Assembly (NCBI GenBank): GCA_020746875.1
Contig: JAGTJL010000002.1
Span: 3,224,001-3,288,000 of the forward strand
Length of the DNA: 64,000 nucleotides
Direction: 5' to 3'
Origin: Rhexocercosporidium sp. MPI-PUGE-AT-0058
Taxonomy: Eukaryota; Ascomycota; Leotiomycetes; Helotiales
Each line of letters opens with the position of its first letter. The stretch's first letter is position 1. The notes beneath the pieces were generated by a model, which made no database searches, was not told where the DNA came from, and saw nothing but the letters and a program-made list of their open reading frames with translations. The position numbers were made by a program, and so were the translations under genes. Of the stretch, positions 55,157 through 64,000 are shown piece after piece.

Positions 55157-57675
55157 GTTTCACGGGCGCGAGAAATGCATGAAAAGGGTAGGAGAGGGAT
55201 TGAGTGATAATACGTTTTCCACCATGTGCACTGGTTTGGTTATCTCCGGGGGCATAGCATGGCGGGGTGTAAATAGTTCAAACGGTGAGATGTGGCTATG
55301 AGCTTGTACTGTATGTACAGTAAAATACAAAGATGGTGAACTAAAATTTCTCAAAACATCAACCAGATTCCCCATGGATAAATATGGTTACATGCGCCCT
55401 TCGCTGGGTTGGGCTTGGTGTGCCCTAGGTGGGGGAAACTGCGATACTATGACCGAATAATGGCGGGTCAGCGATTGGATACTTCATGGACAGTAATTTC
55501 AGATTCCAGTAGCGAAAGTATTGGTAAAATTTTATTGGTTATTATTCTGAGAATGTAGAACATATGTCACAGGGGAAAACTTTGATGTGTTCATGAGATA
55601 GATGCCTTTGATAGTCTCTCTGTCTGTCTGCCCCCCTCCCCCCTTTTCCAGTCTCGCTTGCTGCAGGAAATGTCACTCGGTCACTCGTGATGAAATTGAG
55701 GACGCTTAAGTTACTTAGTTGTACGGAGAGATGTGTATTTTATCTCGAAAAGGGCTCTATATTTTATCTTAGCGGGTTTGAAGTTTTATCTCTTAAAGAC
55801 TACATCTATGGGCGATGGATGTAGCAGAAGCAGTAGCAGTAGTAGCAGCAGCGGGAGACCTGACGATCGATCATTCAAGTTAGAGCAGCAGCCTCTCGCT
55901 TAACAAACTCCCAAGATACAGAAATCCAACCATAACAATGAACAACGGCATCCAACCCCCTTATTATTACTAAGGATGAGAATTACCACAAAATCCTAAT
56001 ACGATCCCGAATCCTGAACAAAGTCTTTTCGTCAGGATAAGCTTTCGATCGAACCTTCGCTCGATCGTTTGTTTCTCTCACAACTAACACCAACTGCTGT
56101 CCGTGCGAAGGGGATCTGGTGATCTGCGACGGGGGTGTGACGGTGCTTGTGTCAAGCTTTCTGTAGCTGATACATACGTACATGATTCTTACATGGTGCG
56201 GGGGAAACAATGCGCTTACTGTAAGCCTTTTCTGTTTCCTTAAGAAGCAAAAAAAGAAGGTAACCTTGACTTTACAATTCTGTATATCATTGTTAATTAT
56301 CTTATTAATTGCATTTTTCGTTCCTGTGTTCGGTTTCTGAGCTACAAAGAGGGAATATTTGATTTTTTTTTGGAAAGACGCTGCTGATGATGGGTTATCT
56401 CGGGTTTCATGACGAGGAGATGACTCTGCCCGCGAGTGAGAAGTGGAATCGCTCTTGTGATAGGGTGATGGAGGTTAGGACAGCAATGGACGGCGATCTT
56501 GAGACAGGCAGTAGAGAAACAGATTCGGAAATCTCGGCGATCGATGACTGGCAGCTCATCAAGCTCTTCTCTTTCCTCGGATTCTGCATCGCGGTTCTGG
56601 GGTGGATTCTCTTCTTCTATTCCAGATTCCTTCATCTTGCAGAGAAGTTAGCTGAGGATCTTACCTACTGAGGAAGGAGTGTTGGATTTGTACTCACATG
56701 TCGCCGTTGACATGTTGCCTCGAGAAGCGTAGGATTAGGTGATGAGTTTGTTGTCTATTTCATGTGGTGCTATACCAACTGTGGAATCGGTATCTGGATC
56801 GACATCTTCTGCTTCGAGGCATTCGTTCTCGTTCTCTTCTCTTGCTCGACTCAGCATCGACGTCTTCATTCCCGAAGTCTTCGTGCTCTCCCTCGACTAC
56901 ATCTTCAACACCCACGCTGGGTCAGCAGGTGCTCAGTCACCCTGTATCCCAACAAGTCAAAATATTTCACCTCGATCCACCGACTCTAAATCCCCCAGTA
57001 GTCAAATTTCTCCTGAGCGACGGCATCATCAACTCCTCAGCTGGAAATATCTCGCCAGATAGGAATGGATGGGGTGGATAGCATTGTCATGTTACCCCTA
57101 GAGAGCACGAGGTCATGGATTCGCTTGATGATGTATGTGCTCAGTTGAACTTGACACCTTCCGCTTTTCTTGAGAGCTAGAGGACGGAGGATGATTGACT
57201 TACTGATGTTTTGAGTCCTTAGGTACCCGGGTGACGGGGAAGTCTTTGGGACTTCTATCATTGAGAATAAGATGACGGGGTGCTGTGGGTGCAGATGGGA
57301 GGTTGGATTTCTGTTTTGGGGGGGATGATGGGAGGGATGGAGAGGGTTGGTGGGCAGGGGAGAAGAGGGATGGGGAGGTGTGGTTTTGGAGGGTGACGGT
57401 GAGAATGGGAGGGCGAGGGAGGACAAATGTCTTCGAATTCATGAACCCCGAAGTTATTTTTGTAACTCCCGGGATTGTACAGAAAGTTACAAGTCGTTGG
57501 GACGGTATCATGTGTACGCAGAAAAGAGATCCATATGTTCATAACCAGTAATTGATCATCTATCATTATCCATGTCCCTAACTCTTGAACATGTAAAAAG
57601 CCCACACGTAACGCCCACCATCCTCATTCTCATCCTCAACCCAACCCAGATTCCAAATCATCAATAAATAACACT
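55157..57675. other. Intergenic, VTC4 / MCM4 convergent side
   Basis: About 2.5 kb between two 3' ends. One plus-strand ORF at 56387-56671 with a single hydrophobic helix is listed separately; the remainder holds only overlapping short ORFs and a short AGC/AGT-rich stretch near 55825-55850. Confidence 0.5.
56387..56671 (+). CDS. Possible small single-pass membrane protein (94 residues)
   Basis: An intron-free ORF with a charged N-terminal part (DGDLETGSRETDSEI) and one convincing hydrophobic segment (FSFLGFCIAVLGWILFFYS), followed by FLHLAEKLAEDLTY. The layout resembles a tail-anchored or type II small membrane protein. No family recognised, and an ORF of this length can occur by chance in 2.5 kb. 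The overlapping antisense ORFs look less protein-like. Confidence 0.3.
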   Translation: MMGYLGFHDEEMTLPASEKWNRSCDRVMEVRTAMDGDLETGSRETDSEISAIDDWQLIKLFSFLGFCIAVLGWILFFYSRFLHLAEKLAEDLTY

Positions 57676-60600
57676 CTAGGCAACACCAGTGACACGTCTA
57701 ATAGCCTTCCTAGCGCCTTCACCAACAACCATAATACTACCCTCCTGCTCCAACAAGCGAATGGTTTCCGCTAACTCTGAGCCCTCAATAGCGACACTAC
57801 TCTGCTCGCCAATGCGCTTGACTACATCGCTGTATCGTGCAGCTTGACCCTGTCGAGTCATGTCATCCAACAGGGCGAGGACAGCGGTCTTGAGATCTTG
57901 TTTTCGGCGACGCTCGCTTGCGCTTGTACCTTCTGTGAGTAAGCTCATATCGATAAGACCAGTTCGAGCATCCGTGGCAGCTTGCTTCAAGGCGCTTTTG
58001 ATGAGGCGAACGGCTTCCTTGACGTCGTTGCGGGTAACGATCTCAGAAAGTCGCATCTTGGCATGAGCTTCAGCGAGACGAATCATGGATTCAAGTTGAC
58101 GAGTAGTTGCTGTGATACGGCGCTCGGCAGCACGGATATCTTCTCCAAGCTTCCGCATCTCGACGTAAGCGTTGACGAGCTCTTCGGACGCTTCCGAGCT
58201 GATGCGAGGTTGACACATGGTACGGGCGTAGGAGATGTAGGAGGTGAGAAACTCTATGGGCTGGTAATGTTAGCCAAGATCCTACTGTAACCTTCCGGGT
58301 ACTTACCAAAATCTCCATTCCACTAGCAGCACTCTGCGGCTTATCGTCCAAGTACATGCTCAACAAATGTCTGGCCAATCTTCGATCCGCTGTCTCATCT
58401 ATACGATCCAAGATCAGGAAAACGAGATCAAAACGGGAAAGTAAAGTTGGTGGGAGGTCGATATTTTGAGGAACTGGCAAGTTCGGGTTATATTTGCTGC
58501 CGATGGGGTTGGCAGAAGCGAGAATACTGGTTCGAGCATTCAGAGTTGTGATGATACCTGCCTTGGCAATCGAAACAGTCTGCTGTTCCATGACTTCGTG
58601 AAGCACCGAACGAGTTGCATCGGACATCTTATCGAACTCATCAATACAGCAGACACCACCATCTGACAAGACCAATGCACCAGACTCGAGCACTAGTTGA
58701 CGAGTTTCAGGGTCTCGAGTGACATATGCTGTTAAACCAACTGCCGAAGATCCCTTTCCACTGGTGTATACACCACGAGGAGCAATCTTGTGCACATACT
58801 GGAGAATTTGAGACTTAGCAGTCGATGGATCACCACAGAGAAGAATATTGATATCTCCTCTGTACTTTGGACTTCCACCCTTTTCAAATGACTTGTTGGT
58901 GCCTCCAAAGAGCTGGAGCAAGATTCCCTTCTTCACGTCATCCATCTCGTAGATACTTGGCGCAAGTGATCTTGATAGAAGCTCGTAGATGTCAGGTCTA
59001 GCAGCTGTTGCCTTGATCTTCTCCTCTTCTTCCTCGCTGACTTTTCTCGTCTCTTCGATATTGCTAGCAATTTGTTCAGAGAGATCTTGGTCAACAGTTG
59101 AGACATCGATACCCATTCGCTTCTTGTCAACCTTCTGGATGTGCAGAATGTCGATGTATGTCTTGTAGGTGCTCTTGAGCGTCCGCATTCTGGGATTGAC
59201 TCGGACCGGGCTCGCCTTGAAGATACCAGTAATCTCAACTCGATCACCAGCTTTGCAGAGATCTACCAGCTCATCGTATGCGCACATCGAAACGGAGTGT
59301 GGCGTCTGTCCAGCTGGCACAGAGTCTGGGGTTTCTTGAAGCTTGATAACTTGCTTGTCCATAAACCCGGAGCGATTGTGAACGATTTGCATCGAATTTG
59401 GAGAGTCGCAGATTGGGCGAGGGCACTTTGTTGGCTCGGCAATCTTGCCACGGTCAATATCGACCTTAACTGTATGATTGCAAACCTGGCAACGGAAGAA
59501 AGCATCTTTCATGTCGGGAATAATTGGGGTGGTTCGAATAACGAGTCCTTTGATGGCAATGATCTTATCGACATCTGTTTCGCATTAGCAGATGCCTATG
59601 CAGAGGTAGATAAGTTACTTACCAGATGGATTCAACTCTCGCATGTTGATGGTTTCGTCTAGACCAAACGGACGGACTCTGTAAGATCTCTTCTGGACCT
59701 CTTGGCACAGATCAACCTCATTCGAGTCTTGATCTCTTGGTGTCTGCGGTTCTGGCTCGCTTCGGTCAGAACTTGGAACAGGAGGCTCGGAGCTCATGAT
59801 TCTGCTGCGCGAAGAAGCATGTCCGGCAGAACTTTGAGATTGTCTGTTCTTGGCCATTTCTGCTTCTGCAAGCTCGTACATCACATCCTTGATGCCTTGA
59901 TCCATGAGTGTGACAATGTCCTGGGGGTAATCCTGGGCTTGTTGCCAAAGTTTCTTGGTTGGAGGGTATGCTTTGAGGTTACGGAAATCCAGGTTCAGAC
60001 TGGTGACACCGAGAGTTAACATGTTCTGCATCATCTGGACATATTCTTTGGTTTGGGCGTCCGGATCCGCGTCAGTGTCTTCCTCGGACAATCCATCACC
60101 CCACATGCGGTATTTCTTGGTAAAATTTCGAAGAAACTCCTTGAACACAGCCAGGGTATCGTTAATAGAGACATTAGTACCCCAGATACAAAGCGTGGAG
60201 CTTCCTCCCATAGCCTGTGCATCAGAAGTTGTTGGATCCATGTTAGAGAAAGTTGGCGCCTCGGATCCTTCAGCTGGGATATCTCGGACGACTCGACCAC
60301 TCTCGTCCATGAAGATTCGTCGTCTAGCACGAGGGGTATTGATATTGTCGGAGTTGATGTCTCCACGGCGGGAATTGTTGATTGAGGATCCAGGCCCTGC
60401 AGTGCGGTTGCGAACAAACAAAGCACTGCTGTCACTTCGAATGTCCGACATAACAGATTGTTGACGAGCATTGAAGCCGGCGCCGCTGGGGCTGGAACTT
60501 GGCGCATATCGAATAGGGGAAGAATCTAGTAAATGTCAGTTTCAATATGCTGGCAGAGGATTGCAAACCTGAATTACCTCCGATTAGACCACTAGTAGTT

Positions 60601-60911
60601 GCTCTAGGGGTGCGCTCGCCATCGTCTTGAGTAGTCTGGGTGTTCGTCATCTGCCTCAGGGGCGAGGAGACGTCGCGCTCCCTGTTCATCCTGGCGATAT
60701 CTGCTGGCGACGACCTATAATTCATTGGCGATGATGAGGGAGGAGCAGCAGCTCTTCGAGGAGTGCCATTGCCTTGCGACGATGCTGCCTCGCTGTGAAG
60801 CTGGGCTGCCGCCGGATCAGGGGGGCTGCTGGGGACATTGTTTCTTGTGGAAGTGCGACGTGGAGTCCCGCTTTGCGAACTGCGCTGTCGACGATGCGAT
60901 GGCGACGACAT
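57676..60911 (-). CDS. MCM4: DNA replication licensing factor MCM4 (CDC54)
   Basis: Exons 60911-60578, 60525-59623, 59574-58307 and 58260-57676 give 1029 residues. Role: subunit of the MCM2-7 replicative helicase, loaded at origins in the nucleus. Seen: a Ser/Pro/Thr-rich N-terminal tail with many SP/TP sites (typical target of CDK and DDK in Mcm4), the N-terminal domain with a zinc site ([13 protein letters not shown] then [10 protein letters not shown]), Walker A region [13 protein letters not shown], the sensor/hairpin stretch [18 protein letters not shown], Walker [22 protein letters not shown] (sensor 1), and the arginine finger [12 protein letters not shown] winged-helix-like C-terminus ends [15 protein letters not shown] after the Walker box is as in Mcm4. 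All introns are GT-AG and 46-53 nt. Confidence 0.96.
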
Positions 60912-61622
60912 CCTGATTGTCGTGCAATACAGATGTGCGAAGTCGTAAGTGAGGTGGTTATGTTGTGGTTGTAGTTGTGGTTGTGGTTGGGGATGAGGGG
61001 AGTAGAAGGGAGGGGAGAAGGGGTCAGGTCAGCGAAGGAAGTGGGAGAAGAGATTTGGAAACAATCGCGTCGCGTACTTTCTACGCGTTGTGCTGGATTC
61101 TCGCGTTGAGTGCTTGCATTAGTGCCCTTTGGCCTCTAAAGGGGTGAGCTGGCTGAACTCTGCCCATACAGAGGAAATATTCAAAACCCAATTGAAAGCA
61201 CGAAACTGCTTAAGACAACGTATTGTCTATGGCGGATGATGAGCTTTCAAACTCCAGTGGTTTTCGAGGGTGTGTTACCGTGGCAGGGAGCGATCAAAAT
61301 AAAATACAGCACGTGACATTCGCATCAACAACCTGGTAGCATGTCACTTTGTGCCTCTTCTACTTCGAGTTCTGACAGTAGAGGACCTTCTCCGTTAGAA
61401 ACGTCTCCTTTGCAATGTCACAAAGTTTGCAGGAGACAAATTGCGCGCCTAATCCCTTTCTAGCTCAGTCTTGACTTTGAATGTTGTTCAACTTCCCTGA
61501 TGGATCTTCAAATCACTCTCTCTTGCTATTTATCTTGCATTCCCTCCATCTTCTTAACGTCCTTAGAACCCATACTCGCTTTGAACGTGGCTCAGTTCCC
61601 ATCTTCGACTACCTTTTCAGCT
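60912..61622. other. Intergenic upstream of MCM4
   Basis: About 710 bases between the MCM4 start and the stop of the carboxypeptidase gene, both on the minus strand. A GTT/GTG-rich stretch lies at 60961-60992. No gene recognised. Confidence 0.5.
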
Positions 61623-63364
61623 CTACGTCGAAAACACAGCCTTTCTCTGCATAGTCTGCTTAAAGACTTGCAAAGCCAACCTGGGTTGGTAATACGGGAC
61701 ATGATGGCCTGCCTCGAAGACTCTCATCCAGCTCAAATTCCCAACGCTCTTGAAAGTTCCAGCAGGCACTCCATCCACATAGTATGTGCTTACTTCCTTC
61801 TTCCTGAAATCCCCAGCCCCATCGTAGACGACTGCGTCGGCCGATTCAAGTCCACCATACCAATTGCAGATCCAATCTGCATCTCCAGCCCAGATCAGCG
61901 TCGTGATGCCAGATTGCACCACTCGTGAGAGAGTTGGCAAGAAAGACCTCGCATCTGTTATTAATCAGTATCTACCTTTGAATGAACCAAAATCGAGGGC
62001 TCAACGCACTGTCTCCCGTCTTAGTAAACTTGCCAAACATACTATCGGAACACTCCGTAAACGGAAATTTATCACTCGCACCGATCGCCCTTACAACTTC
62101 CGGCCTTCTCAAATACGTCACATACGTCTTCGGAGGAAATGGGTTATTGAACCCCTTCCTCACATCATACACATCCATGTCTGCCACACTGCTCATCGAG
62201 AACTCAAGCGTATTGTAGCAGATGTGATACGCATTCTCACATGCCTCATTTGTTCCCGTCACCTCTCCGCATCTCTTCAGCAGTGGCAAGCAATATGTCT
62301 CATACGAGTCCAAGTATATGGTATGTTGCAGAGCTGAGATGATAGGTTTATAAGTGTTGTTGTAGCTGTAGTGTATGCTGGCTTTCTCTTGAATGACGGG
62401 ATCGAACCAACCATTATTGATCCCGAGGGCGACAAGCGAAATCTTCCATCCGACTAGTGAACCAGCTGCGATAGCTGCGTTTTGCGATGTGAAGTACGAA
62501 GCGAATTCTAGCTCAGTCAGTGCGGAGCGTCTGTACTTATCAACCCCGAAGACAAATTGCTCTACTCACCAGGACCATAATGCCCACCGTAGGACTCGGT
62601 AAACAGCCCAAAATCACGATTGCGATATCTTGGAAATTGAGCGAAGAACGCCTGAAGAAGCTTCCACACATATGGTGCTGCTGTCACTGTGGAAGATGCT
62701 GAGTCTTTACCTGTTCCATGCGAGAATCCGGTGCCTAGTGGTTGGTCAATGTATAGCATGTTGGCGTACTCGTTGAAGCTGTACGGGTTCAATGTTGGTG
62801 TTGAGGAGCCATTGATGAAATGGCATGGTCCGTTTTCCTGCGGCCATCAGTCAGAACGAGGATGTTGAATCAGATGTTATTGTGGGGAAACTACCTGGAA
62901 GAGTCCAACCATGGATGAACAGCCAGGACCACCATTGAGCCACATAGCCAGAGGTGCGGTGTCTGGATCGTTCCTGGCCTCGAAGAACCAGAACCACATC
63001 ATCTCATCATCTACACCACTTCATATATCAGCATCCCTCAAAAACACACTTAAGACCAACAGCTCCACTAAGCAATCCAACCGAATTTCCCAAGGCCCCA
63101 AAACTAAATTTCATACGTACCACCAACATTCAGATGCCCCGAATACTGTTTTACCCCCGGCGTTGTCTCGCATATGCCAGAGTTCGTCACGAATTCAATC
63201 TGCGCTCCCGTAGCTTCATGCTGAAAAATAGTGCGCTTCACCCCATCACGGAAGATAAAAGACTGTTTCCCTCTCAAAACAGGATCTGTGGTTTCTGCTA
63301 GCAATGCTTCACAGATCCATAACAGCGCTAGCAAAACGGGGAGATGGACATGTTGGAGACGCAT
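61623..63364 (-). CDS. Serine carboxypeptidase (S10), secreted or vacuolar
   Basis: Exons 63364-63121, 63010-62895, 62837-62570, 62507-61988 and 61947-61623 give 490 residues. Role: removes C-terminal amino acids at acid pH. Seen: a signal peptide ([23 protein letters not shown]), [28 protein letters not shown] (substrate/oxyanion region), [14 protein letters not shown], catalytic Ser in [11 protein letters not shown], catalytic Asp in [14 protein letters not shown] and catalytic His in [11 protein letters not shown]. Several N-x-S/T sites. The last intron (61987-61948, 40 nt) is short, has a gttcat donor and a gcgag acceptor, and is the least certain border; reading through meets a stop just after PRFWFIQR, which would delete the Asp and His, so splicing is strongly favoured. 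Otherwise a normal family member. Confidence 0.93.
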
Positions 63365-64000
63365 GGCGAGATCGATTCAGCACTGGGCTGACTGAATGTG
63401 ACAATGACAACAAAGGAGTCTTCACTTCGCATGACGATTATGGTGAGACTTTGAATCAGGTAGTCGAAGCTGAGAATGCCAAATCAAGCACCGGATGTGT
63501 CAACAACTGAACTTTCAACAAACGGCAACGCGGTCTTAAATGAATTGCTTCGCACACTCAAACCACAATATTACCTATCACCAGACCCCAGAATTCAACT
63601 GCCGTCAAGAGCCGGCATACATCCCCAGATCCATAATATTGGATTTGGTGAGAGTCCATTTAGGCTCATGTTCCTGGCGATTATCTGGATGAGTATCATC
63701 CATCTGCCTCTGCAGCAAGTTACAAAGTACCCGGTAAGTTATTGGATATGGAGAATCGCCGCCATTAATTATTCTTGCGGACCGCGGGTGGTATTGGGAA
63801 AAGAAGGAAGTACTGATATTGGGACCGTCACGTGCACGTGAAACTCGGGTTGGAAATGAGACCAAGTACATACATCCTTTTCATTCCCTAGTCGGCGCAT
63901 TTGAAATCTCAAAAAAGTCTGCTGCAGCCATTCTAATGATTAAGTTCTGCAGATCCAAGAGATATTTTTGATTAAGATACTGTGGTACACAGAGTAAGTT
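63365..64000. other. Window edge, upstream of the carboxypeptidase gene
   Basis: About 640 bases with short ORFs on both strands (63476-63841 plus, 63605-63871 minus) that overlap and show no family features. Nothing else seen. Confidence 0.45.

Noticed and set aside
60961..61000. GTT/GTG-rich stretch as a telomere-like or satellite repeat
   Set aside because: It is only about 30 bases long and irregular; best seen as simple low-complexity DNA upstream of MCM4.
61864..62337. 157-codon plus-strand ORF opposite the carboxypeptidase
   Set aside because: It is antisense to conserved S10 exons and has no recognisable feature.

Overview
The window is nuclear DNA from a filamentous ascomycete. The protein repertoire suggests a plant-associated Leotiomycete-like fungus, but that placement is an inference from similarity by eye, not from a search. 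Evidence for a fungus: nearly every gene is broken by short GT-AG introns of about 46-120 nt, and the window carries fungus-specific families (HET domain, PTH11-like rhodopsin-fold receptor, VTC4, RMT2, Zn2Cys6-type regulator remains) beside conserved eukaryotic genes (MCM4, OST1/ribophorin I, hexokinase). No rRNA, tRNA, CRISPR or intact transposon was seen.

Layout. 0-8 kb: the 3' part of a BTB/POZ gene, a secreted pectin lyase on the minus strand, and a single-exon HET-domain gene with an unusual N-terminal domain. 7.7-19 kb: a FabG-like SDR, a Reg1-like PP1-targeting protein, a proteinase K-type subtilisin, and an SDR-like gene whose frame breaks at a G6 run. 20-26 kb: a decayed fungal_trans_2-type regulator, an intact SDR directly across from it, and a secreted carboxylesterase. 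27-38 kb: a PTH11-like receptor, a small protein of unknown function, a pyroglutamyl peptidase, an MCT-like MFS transporter, and a large glycoprotein-like membrane protein of unknown function. 39-46 kb: a housekeeping block of RMT2, hexokinase (with one GC-AG intron) and OST1. 45.5-47.8 kb: a gene-free stretch with a degenerate repeat family and long G runs. 47.8-55 kb: an SGNH esterase, a dienelactone hydrolase and the polyphosphate polymerase VTC4. 57-64 kb: MCM4 and a secreted serine carboxypeptidase.

How the genes fit together. I see no biosynthetic gene cluster and no operon-like logic. Pectin lyase, subtilisin, carboxylesterase and serine carboxypeptidase all have signal peptides and would act outside the cell or in the vacuole, consistent with a fungus feeding on plant material or proteins. 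The housekeeping genes are independent. Hexokinase and OST1 share a divergent promoter region of under 0.6 kb.

The least ordinary items are the HET gene fused to a putative sensing domain, the decayed regulator facing an intact SDR, the repeat array at 46.6-47.7 kb, and two unrecognised genes. Exon borders were read by eye from frame continuity and splice signals. All quoted models keep an open frame except where stated, but an error of a few bases at individual borders is possible.
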